A stretch of 64,000 bases of DNA from Ulva prolifera (taxonomy: Eukaryota; Chlorophyta; Ulvophyceae; Ulvales; Ulvaceae): the NCBI GenBank assembly GCA_023078555.1, contig CM041201.1:3231713-3295712 (forward strand), read 5' to 3'. The notes beneath the pieces were generated by a model that searched no databases, was not told the DNA's origin, and saw only the letters and a list, made by a program, of their open reading frames with translations. Positions 12,319 through 25,200 of this stretch are shown piece by piece. The number at the start of each line of letters is the position of its first letter. Position 1 is the first letter of the stretch. Both the position numbers and the translations under genes were made by a program.

Positions 12319-14796
12319 ATGCTCTCGCTCTCCACACTCATGCACGAGGTCGCCTCCGGCGAAGATGTCATCGACATCCCGATGTGGAAGCTCGGCATCA
12401 TCGCGGCGCTGCTGGTGTTCCCGCTCACGGTGGCCGGGGTGGCAGGCCTACATGTGAACCGGCCGCTCGTGCTCGCCGGCGTGCGGTGCCTGGTGCAGCT
12501 GCTGCTGCTGGGCGGCGTGCTCCGGGTGATCTTCGCAAACGGGTCCCTGCTCTGGGTCGCAGCTTACATCGTCTTCATGATGACGGTCGCATCGATCGAG
12601 GCCGGCTCGAGACCCTCCATGTCGTACAAGGTGTGCCCTGCTCGTGCTGTTTTATCATCATCACAAGGAACGCAGAGGTGGACGAAAAGACCAAACAGAT
12701 CCGACGTATCCGGTCGCATGTGACCAACCTTCTGAAAGCAATCAGAGCTGGGCCCCCGATGCAAGCACAGTTGGTTGTACTGGGGTTTCGTGCTTGATTC
12801 TCCCTTGGGCCCCATATGTGACACAGTTGGCATATGATTGTGTGGGTCACGACAAAAGTGGCAAGCCAACATCCCCAATCTCTGTCCTCACGTTCTATAC
12901 AGCAATGTTGAGCTCTGGAGATCGCAGCGTGGCGCCTCCTCCACTTGATGTACGTGCATTCACCGGCCGCTCATTCCCTGCGCTTCCATGCCATTTGCTC
13001 GTCTGACCCCGGCCTACAGCTGGCTTACCCTGCTGCATTGTGCGAGCCCAGGGGACCCTGCAGAAGCTCAATCCCCCCTTGCGATCAGACACTGCACTGC
13101 AACGTCGCGAAGCACCCTCGAGGCGGCGCTCCGTCATAACTTCCCCTGCCTGTGCCACATCTCGTCACCCCAGGTGAAGTCAAGTCATGCCGCCGCAGAC
13201 ACACGGGCCAACGCGTTGTGGAAAGGCTGCTGTGCATGCAGGGCATGCATGTGCACATCGGCCTCGCGCTCGTCATCCCGGCCTTCTTCACGCTGCTCTA
13301 CCTGCTCGCGGTCATCATCCAGCCCGCGCCGCTGTACCAGCCGCAGTACGCGATCCCGCTGATGGGCATGATGCTCGGCAACTCGCTGACGGGCGTCACA
13401 GTCGGCGTCAAGACGCTGCTGGAGACGCTCAGCGCGCAGCGCGCCGCCGTGGAGTGGCGGCTGTGCATGGGCGCCACGCGCTGGGAGGCCGTCGCGTGCG
13501 TTTCGCTCACTCTTGCTGGGTTTTGCTCGCCCCCCTGCCTCTGCACTCCGCCTGCCGCCGCCGCATTCGACTCACCACTGCTGCTCCCAGGCGCGGCCGT
13601 GCTGTCGTGTGCGTGACGGGGATAGAGGCAGTGCGGCGCGTAGCACTGCTCGCACCCCCGACGTCCGCACGGCCGCATGCCGAAGCGCAAAAGCCAAAAA
13701 CAAACGCCACAACCCCTGTGTCTACCCCTGAGCCCGCCAGTGTGACCTGGGATTGTCCCTGACATGACAGAGGTGCCCACGGCGCCGTCACCATACACAC
13801 CCTGCACTGAAGTTGTTTCGTATGTGCACATGATCATGTATATGATGATGCAGCCATGTCAGCACGGCAGTCGACAAGGCTGTTAATCGAGGCTGCCCGC
13901 GGCCTCGAGGCCACAGGCCGCTGCAACATAGGGCTGGAGCTGCGGTGCTCTCAGTGAGCTGCCGTGCAGACTCAATCAATCCTCATGCCAAACACCGGGA
14001 ATTACAGCTATGTGGACCGCTCGCTGGCCTGGCGTGCCCTCAAGCAAGCGGCTGTCATCTCAATTGCCCTTCCAAGTTCGAAGCATGCATGCCTGCCCTC
14101 GACCTGGCCAGAGAGGTTGTAGGCCGCTGACGTGGTCCAGCTGTGCTGTAATGTTGGTGCTGTGTTTGGGTGGCAGTGGACTGACATGTGCATGATGTCT
14201 ATGAGCACGGGCCGTTGCATCGTGGCATCCTTCAGAGCATCGGAATCAGGCCCCTCTAACCACCGTGGACTGATGAGATGGAGCTGCAGACTGACATGCA
14301 GGGGTGTGTGCAGGCCTCTCCTCCGGCAGGTGCTGCAGACGGCTCTGACGCCGGTCATCAACATGCTCAGCGTCGCCGGCCTTGTGTCCATTCCGGGCAT
14401 GCTCACCGGCCAGATCCTAGCAGGTAGCTCGCCGGTCGTGGCGGCAAAGTACCAGATCATGATCATGTTTTCTGTTGCTGCGACCACGACCGCAGCGGTG
14501 GGCACGGCGATGCTGCTCGCAACACTACAGCTCATCGATGCCCACCATTGCCTGCGGCTGGACAGGCTGGACATGGCAAACAAGCACGTAGGTCACGTTG
14601 TGTGGTGCGTCTCGCGTCGCTGGGTGATGTTGATTGATGCTCACGCGCTCGGCTGACCTGGCAGGGCCTGGAGGTTGAGGCAGAGTTCGTGTACTGTGCA
14701 CACAGTCAGTGGGACTTTGCCAGCCGTTTTGGCGGTCACAGCACATACCAGCTACGCCGGAGCTGCTGCTACGTGTATGGGGCTTCACCAATGTGA
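12319..14796 (+). CDS. FetB/ALS3 (STAR2)-type membrane permease, UPF0014 family
   Basis: The membrane partner of the STAR1/FetA ATPase, about seven transmembrane helices. Exons are 12319-12630, 13242-13495 and 14314-14587, with phases that close. A fourth exon, 14665-14796, is less certain; without it the frame stops at 14656. The family's most conserved stretch is clear: MGMMLGNSLTGVTVGVK, LCMGATRWEAVAPLLRQ across a splice junction, then ALTPVINMLSVAGLVSIPGM, LTGQILAG and AAKYQIMIMF. ATG 12319 has a good CACC context and an in-frame TAG 21 bases upstream, which argues against a fusion with the ATPase. The sequence around GLVSIPGMLTGQILAG is nearer my recollection of bacterial FetB than of plant ALS3, but this needs a tree. 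Expected length is about 323 residues, against roughly 260-275 for typical members. Confidence 0.85.
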
Positions 14797-15578
14797 CAGA
14801 GCTGTCATATGGCGCCATCTGCTCCCATGTATATCATCTTGCACACTACATTATCTATCAGCTGGCCGCTGCGTAATCGCTGCGATCCATGCTTGCTACG
14901 TGAACTTTGCCAAGCAAGACTCTGCAGTGCCTCACTTCCTGCAGAAGGCTGCGTGCAGGGAGTATATGTGCACAGCCGGACAGACCGCACATTCCTGCTT
15001 CTGGGGGTGTGCAGCCAGTTTTGGCGTGGGTCTCAAGCCAGATGGACATGATGAAGACGAAGACCGCTTGCTCACAGATGATCCACAGAGCTCTGTGTGA
15101 AGCAGCCCGCTGCCTGACAGCGTGTCTAGCAGATGCGCAAAGAACTGATGATCTGTGTATGGTGTGTATGATAGAAGCCTGACAGGCAGTGGCAGACCAC
15201 TGCCAGATTGGGCAACCGTTTCTTAATGATGAAGCAGGATTTGGGAGATTCGCTCCAGTGTTTATTGAAGGGCGCCCGCCTGCGGGGCTCAGCACACGCG
15301 TGCACATGTGAGGCTACGACTCGCAATGCTGGCGTACCTGATGGGTTCCTCTAGACCATTGCTCAGCCGCAGAGACAGCCTTACACCTTCGTAAACCATG
15401 ACGTGTAGAGTATATTGAATTTGTGCCGTGGGCCCGGTGGACTGGCTTGCCAATTGCAAGGGATACAGCTGCATAAGCCAGGTATGTGTTGCAGCATGTA
15501 GCCAGGATGCAAAAACCTGTCGACACAAGCGACTGAAGCGTAGCAGTTGTGGCTAGAGCACTCAATCTGCACGTCCCT
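14797..15578. other. Intergenic, no gene supported
   Basis: Only short ORFs without recognisable similarity or convincing splice sites. Part may be the 3' untranslated region of the permease and the promoter of the gene starting at 15579. Confidence 0.5.
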
Positions 15579-16848
15579 ATGGCTGTGAACGCTTTCAACT
15601 CGGCATCGGCTTTGGGTCTGACCTCAAATATGCCTTTTGTTCTGTCAGAGGCAGGTCAGTGAAGCATGTGATCGAGTTTCATTGTGCCAATGCGAACGTG
15701 CTGTCCAGCAGCACATCACTGTTCCTTGGTTACAGCCGGGCAACGCTAGTGTCCTCTCACCTTCATCCAGTGTGGCTTCCATCAAGTGACCTCAGGCACG
15801 CCACTCGTGTAGACAATGGCAACCTATACCGCTCCGCCTGGGGGCTCGGTGCGTCTGTGTGACCTGAAGATGTCACGTACTAGACACAGACGTGCAGATT
15901 TGGATCCTGTCCACGGCGTTCAGTTGTGGTTTATGCACCGGGCGAGCCGCTGTGCAGGTGCCATGCTGCCAACGCAAGAAGGAACAACACAGAACCTCAG
16001 AACGAGGCTGCTGTCCAATGTTGCGCTGGCAGACCGCTTCGGCCGGATCTATTGTGGAGAACTGCGTATCAGACCTTCACCAAGTGAGAGCTTCTGTCGG
16101 GTCTTCCAGACTGCCTGGAGCGGCACATCTTCAAGATACCTGCACAGCACAAACGGATCTGTGTCGCTTGCTGCGCCGGTGATGGGTGAGATGTGCGTGG
16201 GTGTCTTGGTGTTTGCTTCGTCTGCTTGCTCCTTTCGCGGTGCTGCCCGCCTTGCTGCCTTTGTCCTTGTAACACAGCACTAACGGATTCCGGCAGCTGA
16301 TGAACTGTGGACTCTGGTGTTCCTTGTGCGCATGTCATCTGGCTCTTCAACGCTGGACATGCCAGATGCAACAGAGCTCCTGCAGCCCCTCGCCGTGCCA
16401 GGCTGCTTTTATATAAGCGTCAAGTACAGTGAAGGCTCAGCAGTGGTGCACCAAGGCACTGCATGCAGCGATAGCCCCCACATGGTCCCATGCCCATGTA
16501 CCTCCCGAGAGCTGCTCACGCCCAGCGGTGCCTGCCCAGAACCGTTGTGTGTCTCCGTGTGATGTGCTCGTGGCCATCGTCCTTTGCAGGGAGAATTCAG
16601 CGCTTGCGGTTTTCATGGCTCCGCATGGCGGGTGAGTCTCACTTCTCATTGTCCAGATACAGGGGCAGGGATCAGTGGTGACGTGTTGTAGCGAGTGCTT
16701 TGTTGCGGTTTGCAAGGCCATCAATTACGGCCAGATGTCACCGCCGCAGCCATGGGGCACGATAACCATGCACCAATCTCAAACTCCCAAACAACGATCT
16801 TATACAACACAGCGCCATCAAACGCCGCCCGTGGCAGCCAGTCAGTAG
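15579..16848 (+). CDS. Unknown small protein, seven short exons
   Basis: I do not recognise the family. Exons 15579-15654, 15771-15848, 15898-15957, 16033-16083, 16297-16442, about 16577-16618 and 16717-16848 join in phase and give about 194 residues. The first five junctions all use GT..AG with matching phases, which is why I treat this as a gene. The product starts MAVNAFNSASALGLTSN and continues through WLPSSDLRHATRVDNG, DRFGRIYCGELRIRPSP and DELWTLVFLVRMSSG. It alternates hydrophobic residues in a beta-sheet-like way and ends in a Gln/Pro-rich tail. No signal peptide or membrane segment is obvious. The last two exons are the weakest. It lies upstream of the 17442 gene on the same strand. 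Confidence 0.5.
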
Positions 16849-17441
16849 CCATGCCATTCGGTCACATTCTACAGGATGCCTCAAGCTGCTTGATCGGTGG
16901 ATACCACGTGGTGCGAGTCGAGCAGCGTTGCCCGCACGCGCTGCGAGGTAGCTGCTAGGCCGGTGTCCCGCCACTCCGAGATTTTTCAACCAAGATCGCC
17001 ATCTAAAACGAGGAACAGCACTTTGTGCACATATTCGTCTGCGGGACGTGGCTGAATAAGATGTTGCAGATCCCAGCAAGCATTGCGAGGTCATCCGAGC
17101 GTGCAGTGCATGGAGGCCTACCTGGCAACGGGCTCGTGCGGGAGTTGAGTTACAGGTGCGATCCGCCGTGAACAAAGTATCTGCCAGCGCATACATCTGG
17201 CCAGTGGCTATTGCATCAGTAAGGAGTCGCCCCTGCATTCGATGGGAACATCTGGTATTTTTGTCTTGCATTACCGCCACCTCGACAAAGCAGTATTGCT
17301 TCGCAGCACCCCGACCCGATCGCATGTGTTGCTGTGCGGCCTCGTAGCGCACCCACGCGCGTGTAGCTAATCTTTTGGCTCGTAAATATCTTTTCTGTAT
17401 TCGCCGCCTACTTCTCCGACGCTGAGCGTCCCCGTTGAGCC
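16849..17441. other. Intergenic, probable promoter of the 17442 gene
   Basis: No coding exon supported. A long minus-strand open frame crosses it but has neither recognisable domains nor a plausible start. Confidence 0.45.
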
Positions 17442-20116
17442 ATGAGACGTGCAGCGGATTCAGATTGTGCCGAGGATGCGTTGTCCGTTTTGGGCTTACT
17501 AGAAGCAACAGGACGGTATCGTGTCGTCCACGATCGCCTTCCTTCGAATAGCAGTGCAGCCGGTGTGCGACCAAAGCGATCTGGTCGACCTCGAAGAGTG
17601 CGCACTGCCCCGGTTACTGAAGATAAGGACAGTCTGAAGCTTCAGCAACAAGTTGAACTCCGTGTCGCTTATGTGAAACATTCTGCTTGGCATGGAGCAA
17701 ATTCGCTGCAAGATGTGCACGCATCTCAGGTGTGCATGTTGGCTACCTTTCGCGTGACATATCCTAGCTGCGTTTCAAACCTGCAAGCAATAGTTGGCGT
17801 TGAAGGATAAATTGTCAAACGTTCAGGGCTCACAGAGCATGGACGGGTATGCGGATGTGGATGGGGCTTTTGATGAAGACGCCGAATCCGGGCGTCTGCA
17901 GATCACTGTATCTACTGGCGAAGAGCTCATACTTATGCCAGCTCCGGGAGCATTTCAAGTTGGTGGGCGCCGTGACGCAACCAAGGTGAGCCGGGAGTTG
18001 CCGATCTCACTGTTTTTCAGTGCCCATGGCATCCGCTTATATATGATGTTTACAGGCCAACCTGGATGTTACTAAGACACACCAGCCAGCTGCTAAACGG
18101 CCCAGGTCTCGCAAACAAGCCACTCAACCTGTCGGAGAGGCGCCAAGGGGCATTCCAAATCCAGTGAGTGCCGCTGTAGCTGCTGGTGCACCACTTTTCC
18201 AGGGTCCACAAAATCAAATTCTGAGCGATGCAAACACTGAATTCCACCATTCTGATCACCGCCTGGGACTTGCCACTGTACATGGAATCCATGAGGACCT
18301 CGGGCATGATCCATTTGCTCAATTGTCCCTACCGGCTCTCAATGAGGTCTTGGAGAAACGCCTCAACCAGCGTTTGGTACCACACTTTCAACCCCACAGT
18401 GGCAATTCGGCCACTGCAACAGCCAAGCAATTTCAGAGGGTGTGGATCTATTCTCCCGCAGAGATTTTGCGTACATTTGTACCCCATGGTGTGCGGCATC
18501 GCCTCAGTCGTGCCACGACGCTGGCTTGTGTGCAGGAGATTCTCCAGAACCGCGTGGAGCAGTTCAGGGCAGTCCTCAAACAGAGCAACCTCCTCACATC
18601 AGCGCATGCCCAGATCGCTGAAAGCCTGTCCAACCTGGGTGACCTCGACAACTTCCCGGCCGCTGCCAAGGCACACCTGAAGCAGGACCACGCGGCCCTC
18701 CTCGCTCTGAAGAAGCTGTGCAAAAAAGCACCTAAGCTGGCTGAGCAGCAAGTGAAGTTTGCAGCTGTCATGAAGGAATTCGACGATGCGACCAACCAGC
18801 ACGTGGCTGCTGAACCCGCTGAACGCCAACTGTACACTCGTCAAGAGATGGAGGCAGGCATGGCCCGTGCTGGTGCGCCAACCTTCCCGCTGCTGCACCT
18901 CACGAGATCCTTGTCCTGAGGGCTCTTCCTGGGATGCAGCCGCATCAGCAGCCATGCACTGCCAGGTTGGTCAGCAGCTTTGCTTGCACAGCTGCATGTC
19001 TGATGCACTCTGCACCGCCTCATGACGTCACTGCTTGTTTAGCACCGGTCACAGTACCCCCTTTGCGGCCTCGCAGCTCATCTCCATCCGTAGGCATTCA
19101 TAAGGCCGTGTCATCTGCATAAGTGCGTATGGAAAGCAGTGTGAGCCTCTCTGGTTTGAAAAACACCATGAAAAGCAAGGAATCCTGAACATGGCGGCGT
19201 GGCCTGTGTGTGCAGCTGATGAGCGGGAGGCACAGGTTCGGAAAGAGTTTGCAGCGCGTACTGCGGCAGCCCCGGAGCCCGCCGATGCGGCCATGCTGCC
19301 TCTGGCAGCCGACGTCATGGCCGCTCATAGCACCAACGACCGGGAGCGAGACGCAGCGATCCAGGCGATCGCGTACACCTTGGCCCCGATGCACCGTCTC
19401 GCGGATTTGGCCGCCAACATTGAGGTGCGCACCCTCGCCCACATATGAGCCTGGACGTGCCAGCGTGTGGCAAGCTGGCGAGCCGCTGTCCCTCAAGCAG
19501 TCACGTTGTGTTGCCCTACCTTTCCCATCACGAAGGTACCTCAAATTGCCCCTGCATGTAACATTGCAGCCCTGTCTTGCTCCGCGTGCTCCGCCCGTGA
19601 ACAGGCCCCACGTTTTCACAGTGAACCTGCTCTTATCGCGGAGAGAGTACAGAAGTGCACACACACGGTGCAAGTCCTGGCCGCCGAGGCATCCAGGGCA
19701 CGCCTCATGCACTCACACTGTGGCAACAAACACATGCAAGCGCACCTGCCTGCGCGACCGGTTCAGCGACTCACGCACGGTCGTTTTCGCAGGACGTCCT
19801 CTTTGACTGTTACAATGTGAATGGCAAGGCGGGCGACAAGTACTGGACGCGGCTGAAGGCGCTTGTGGTCCACATGTGCCCGGAGAGCTGTGAATCGATC
19901 TGGGAGAGCACGTTTGGGTCGCAGGGCAGCCACGCCACCGCGACGGACGTGTCGTCCGCGTCTGCAACGGGCCTCAGTGCTGCAAACGATGCTGACCTGG
20001 GCCACACTGCACAGCACCTCGTCGCCCTCGGGCCAGACCTCGTGGCTGCCGATAGCACCCGGGGCAAGCTGTGGGAGGGATCCATGCCTGTCGCAGCATT
20101 TGCCACTGGGTCGTAG
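17442..20116 (+). CDS. Unknown coiled-coil protein, copy A of a two-member family
   Basis: Five exons (17442-17729, 17794-17985, 18056-18872, 19216-19424, 19793-20116) join exactly to 609 residues. The family is not known to me. Residues 1-70 are basic with an AT-hook-like SGRPRRVR. Residues 100-160 are acidic. Residues 170-185 contain a nuclear-localisation-like AKRPRSRK. Residues 330-440 are strongly helical and charged (LKKLCKKAPKLAEQQVKF). The last two exons contain ERDAAIQAIAYTLAP and RLKALVVHMCPES, which align with the gene at the right edge of the window (ERDEAFQVIAHILAP; VHALLQLLCPEG). The introns before and after exon 4 are in the same phase and position in both genes. The C-terminus is Ser/Ala-rich. 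The basic motifs make a nuclear or chromatin role possible, but that is inference. Confidence 0.75.
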
Positions 20117-20597
20117 GTGGGGCACCCGCTGATCTGGTGAGACCTAAGCAGCGTTTCAGCAGCTTGGCGAGATAGTCAGACTGACGATGCTTGGCTGCAC
20201 TTGTGCATTATTGACGAAGCTTGCTGTGGGGGAACAGGCCCTCTAGCATGCCAACAGACCTCTGTGCTAGAGTCGCCATTATGATATAAATATTGTATAC
20301 GGGTCACAAAGCTGCCTGCGCCGGGACTCTGCTGTGGCCCAAAGCAGGCCTGCTGCTAAAACTAGGAACGTATCCGTGGTGCAGGAAAGTATGTGTGCAA
20401 TTCATGAGCGCGTTTGACACCAAACATGATGCTGCTGGATGGTGGACATGGCATCAGGCAGATCGTGAACTTGAAACCTCCTGCTGTTGTTTGCAGCGTG
20501 ATGGTGACAACATGTAAGCACCTCATCACTCGGCGTACGCTCTGACTGCAGTTATGCTGATTCAGGCACTGCTGACCCACCCACATGGAAAATGTCC

Positions 20598-20635
20598 ACT
20601 GCCTATGGGGTCCACTGCCTATGGGGTCCAGCTCC
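20598..20635. repeat. Two tandem copies of a 19-base unit
   Basis: The unit GTCCACTGCCTATGGG plus three bases occurs twice head to tail, a recent local duplication with no apparent coding role. Confidence 0.75.
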
Positions 20636-21199
20636 ACATCTCAATCATTCACGCTCAAGGATTCACGAGCTGCCATACCACACTATTTTGTGGAGCTCGG
20701 TTGTCCAAACTAGACTGAGCTGAAGCGTTTGCGAGATGGTGCAGGTGATGCCGTTGTCGTTCAGAACTGTGTGAGCCACACCGTCATGCATCAGCCTCGA
20801 ACGAAACTTCATCGTTGTCTGAAGGAAATCATGCTTCGACAAGCACTGCATGTTGTTTGTGTATCTTCTTCTAGCAGCATGAACGTCTCTCGATTGGAAT
20901 ATGAACCGGCAGTCGAAGATCCTGGAACCAAGTGCATGTACCTTTGTTTCCATTTTTGAGTGGCGCAGATTTGCTTCTTGTATGACACATCAGCAGATGC
21001 ATGCTTTGGCGTGTACTGAACTCCTCGCTGCGGAAAAGGTTGCAGCAAAATCCAGGAGCTTCAGTTGTATTGCACGAATCTACTAGCCATGACCAGCCAC
21101 ATTGACAGGCCACAAGGAGATCATTCTCCCTTTTCATAAAGTCAGCTGTGTCTGTAGACCCCTTCAGGGCTAGTCACAACTGGTGAGGGCTCACACACA

Positions 21200-21424
21200 A
21201 TGAATGATCAAGGCGACACTGCAGTGTGGTGTGCCCTGTGGCCTCTGTCTTCCCGTTCCTGGCACGCACAATCAGATCTCGGTTCAATCGTGCTCGAAAT
21301 TATAGTTCTTTCGGATTGCAACCTGGACACACTTCCAGTGCACCAACCGCTCTTGACTCGAGACACTGTTGTGCGGATATTCGATTTTCTTAATCCTGAA
21401 GATAAAGGCAATGGATGCTGGTCA
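21200..21424 (+). CDS. Possible first exon of an F-box protein
   Basis: An ATG-initiated open frame ends in LLTRDTVVRIFDFLNPEDKG, which resembles the first helix of an F-box (pattern LPxExxxxIFxFLxPxDL). F-box proteins recruit substrates to SCF ubiquitin ligases. I could not find convincing downstream exons before the eIF3a 3' end, so this may be a fragment or chance. Confidence 0.25.
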
Positions 21425-22159
21425 AATGAGATATGTCTGTACATGTGTGCATGACTACCCGTGGCCTGGCTGGACGCCGATCGGACTTTGATAGGAGAAT
21501 GAGATGCTCTCGCGGCATAATCGAGTGCTTTGTCCTAGCTCCAACAAAACTCATGACACTGGCACAGCAATGTCCAAAAGCACCGTGGTGCTTAGCAGTG
21601 TCGCAAACATCAGACCTGGGATTCTGCCATGTGCAGGTTGTACCATGTACGCGGGTTTGGTGCAGTGCCGCCGCATGTGGCATGCCACTGGCAATCATAG
21701 GCCCCTCCCATTGACACAAACATGCCCGGCAACATGAAGCCCTTCCGTCTGAAAGAACGTGATCACATTCACACGATGGCAAACAAGAGTCCTGTAGATC
21801 GAGCTTACACAACAGACCAGATTTCTTTTGTGTCAGAATCCGTGGCTACTGGAAGGGCAGCACTGGTGTCCTCACCGTTGTATTCACAGTGTACCATGCA
21901 GTGTCACTCTGCAGTGCGGCAAGAGATTTGGGCCGTCAAAGAGAGATTGCGGCTGGCAGCAAGCCGCATCACAGATGCGTGACATTCCAGACATACGTCA
22001 GGAGCATCGTGATGTTGCCTACTTGAGCATCCGTGTGAGTCCAAGCTGTGACCTAGATGACAACAGGGATGGAATTGTGCCCACTTTACAACGACCACAA
22101 CAGCGGCAAGCGAGAGCATAATTGCACGGTTGCTGAACTCAGATCCAGTGCGTCTCCAA

Positions 22160-22164
22160 TTACA
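22160..22164 (-). terminator. TGTAA poly(A) signal of eIF3a
   Basis: Minus-strand TGTAA about 52 bases beyond the eIF3a stop codon. Confidence 0.55.
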
Positions 22165-22215
22165 GCTCAGCATCCACCGCCACGACACAGCGAAAACAAT
22201 CTCTAAACACACGCT

Positions 22216-25200
22216 CTACTTCCCGCGGAGATGAGGCAGCACGTAGCCCCCGGTCTTCTTTGGGCCTGCAGATTCAGCGACCCGGGGAGCTGGGGGCGCT
22301 TCCCGGACTGGCTCGCCGTCACGAACCGGTGCTGGGCGATCCTCACGCCGCATACTGCCAAACGCGCTCGGCCGGCCCTCATCACGACGCGGGCCGCCGA
22401 ACGCTGACGGGCCCTCATCACGGCGCGGGCCGCCGAACGCAGAGGAGCCCTCGTCACGGCGCGGGCCGCCGCCGAACGCAGCGCCTTCGGCAGCCCTGCG
22501 GCCACCGCCAAATGCCGACGGCACACCACCTTGACGGGGGCCACTCCGCTCGGTCCGGTCCGCCCCAAACGCACCGGTGCTGCGAGCAGCCGGCCGGTAC
22601 GGCGCCGCGCCACCCTCTGGCGCACGCGACGCAGCCGCGGCCAGTGGAGGCGCCCCACCTGCCCCGGTGCGGGACCGCGGCACGTACTTGTTCGTGCCGG
22701 CGCTCGGCAGCGCGGGCGCGGCTCGGTCCTCCGGCCCAGCAGACCCGGCATTCGCCTTCTCTGACGCGGCGAGCTCCTCCGCACGTGCCTTCGCGCGGGC
22801 CTGCCGCTCGGCCTCCTCCTGCGCCTCGGCCTCCTTGCGCTGCCGGGCCATCTCGAGGGCGTGTTCGCGGTCGCGCTTGGCGGCCTCCTTCGCCTCCTCC
22901 TCGGCCTTGACGAGCAGCTCTGCATGCTTCGCGTCGATGGCGGCGCGGCACTGGTCGATGTACTTCTGCTTGCGCAGGTTGATGCGCTCCTGCTTGCGGC
23001 GGCGGGCCTCCTCGCGGCGCTTGCGCTCCTGCGCCTCGCGCAGGCGCGCGATCTCGGCCGCACGGCGCTCCGACACCTGCTTCTTGAACTCCTCCCTGCA
23101 CAGCCCGGCGGCACATTATTGGTGCACTGCTTTGGAAACGGCAACGTGCACGTATCGATTCATAACAGATCATATGCTCGGGCCGTTGCGTCGCAGAACG
23201 TCAAAGACAGACTGATTAGCGTTGCAAGCAAGCAAAGAACGAAGCGAAGACCCATACCAACCTGGCCCCTACTCTTCATTGTGGCAAACAGTCAACGAAT
23301 ACGACGATTCACCAAAACCGGTGTTCAATCATGGCCAGGCTGATGCAGACGGAGTGGTGTGAGACACGCTCGCCACCGCCTGATGCTGGCGCTCTACTTA
23401 AAACGCATGGACACAATGGACAAGCCATGCATCGCCAAGATGTGAGTGCGCAGGGCATGGAGACAAGCCAATGGTCGGCAAGCCACCGAAAAAAAGGCGC
23501 ACTGATTTGTTGTACGGAGAGTTGGAAGTCAGAATGCCACTGAACAAGGCACCACAACCCTAGCACCCCGAAGCACACAGCACACATCCATCCACAAGGG
23601 CTCATGGCCGCAATGCCCCACGACCATTCCCACCATAAACAGACGTCGGGCCAGGCGGAGGACCGCAACCATTCCTCAAGCCAGGCCGTGCACGCAGCCC
23701 AAGCGCTCCAGAAGTAGAGCACCCGCACCAGAAGACAGTTGCAGGTAACACATGAGGGACACAAATGACAAGCCGCACAACAAAACACGCTACGCCAGAC
23801 ACCCGAAGCAAGCCAGGGGGCGCACTTGTCTTCGTGCATGTGCGCGCTGCGCTTCTTGGCCTCGATATCAGCCTCCCACTTCTCGCGGTGTCGCACCAGC
23901 AGCGCCGCCTGCTCTGTCTCGTAGTACTCCTTCAGCTCTGCCACGCGCTCCTGCGCAGCGGCCTCGATGAACGGCGCCTCCTCCTCGCGCCGCGCGCGCT
24001 CCAGGTAGTCCATGTTGCGCGCGATCTTGGCCATCTTGGCCTCGAACTCGTTCTGCTCACGGGCCTTGCGCTCAAACTCGCGCTGCATCAGCGCGCGCTT
24101 GTCCAGCTGCTCCCCATCCTTCACCGTGATGCCCTTCTCGAGGATCATCTTGCGGACCTCCTCCGCCTCCTGCTCGGCGTTCTCGCGCATCAGGCGGTCG
24201 ACCTCGCGCTTGCGCGCCTCCTCCTCGCGCCGCGCGTTCTCCTCCTGCTCCCGCGCTTGCTGCACACGGACGCCCACCTTTGCACCTAGCCTCAGCAATG
24301 CGCCTCTGAGCATGCAGACACACACGCCCACCGCACCGCAAATCAGCCCGCTTCAGTACCAATACTAAAACCAGTGCCAATTTGCTGACGCCTAAGAGTT
24401 TCGATGCAGACGCGAGCCATGTGGCCCAGTATGGCGGCCGTGAGCGGGCGGCCGGCACACACCTGCTCCGCGCGGCGCTTCTGCTCCTCCTCCTTCTCTG
24501 CCTCTTCGCGTGCGCGCTCGTGCTCCTCCTTGCGCCGCTCAATCAGCACCTTCCGCGCGAGCATGAGCTTGTTGAGCTCCGTGCCCGTCTCACGAGCCCG
24601 CGCCGCCGTCTCCGCGGCCCGCGCGTCCTGCCGCTCCATGATCGCCCCGGGCTTCACGAGGTGCATCGATGCCGCGAGCCGGCCCGCGACCGTCGAGAGA
24701 TGCGACGCCATCGCGTCGTTGCGCAGGTGCGCGCCACCAAAATGCAGCGTGCCACTGCGGTGGTCGATCCGGACCTGGATGTAGCCAAACTTGATCGCGT
24801 CCGCGAGCACCGCCTCGACCTCCGGGAAGGACATGAACGGCACGAGCTGCCCGAGCTTGTCGATGCGCATGACGCTGTACACGCTAGACAGCTGGCGCAT
24901 CATCTTGAGCACCGCGACGGAGCGCAGCTGCGACACGTGCTGCGCGAAGTCGATCGTCGGGACGGGGGCGCCGGCGCCGAGGGGCACCTCCTGCTGCTCC
25001 TCCAGCGCCGCGATGTACGGCGCGATCGTGGTGCACAAGTGCAGCGGGTCGCGGTCCTGCACGGATGCATCATGTCGCCGCAGCCCAGGCCACATTGCGC
25101 AGTCACATCACCCAACTCTTGCTGCTGGACGCAAGCGTCGGCGCAGGCGTCACGTACGCTGCCAATGATGTCAACGACACCCAGATAGCAGGTACAAGAC

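Larger units (their letters stand above)
20117..22159. other. Two kilobases with little support for genes
   Basis: Between the 17442 gene and the 3' end of eIF3a. Contains a 19-base tandem duplication and one possible F-box exon, both listed separately. Other ORFs are short and unrecognised. Confidence 0.5.

Noticed and set aside
12319..12630. Single fused ATPase-permease gene
   Set aside because: An in-frame TAG lies 21 bases before the permease ATG, which itself has good start context; two genes are simpler.
16738..17574. 278-codon minus-strand open frame
   Set aside because: No domain, Arg-rich shadow composition, no splice or start support.
19098..19712. Minus-strand ORF ending TYADDTAL, like a reverse-transcriptase active site
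   Set aside because: No other reverse-transcriptase motif is present and the stretch is an intron plus an exon of the 17442 gene on the other strand.
22260..23215. Plus-strand ORFs over the eIF3a tail
   Set aside because: Shadows of the last eIF3a exon.
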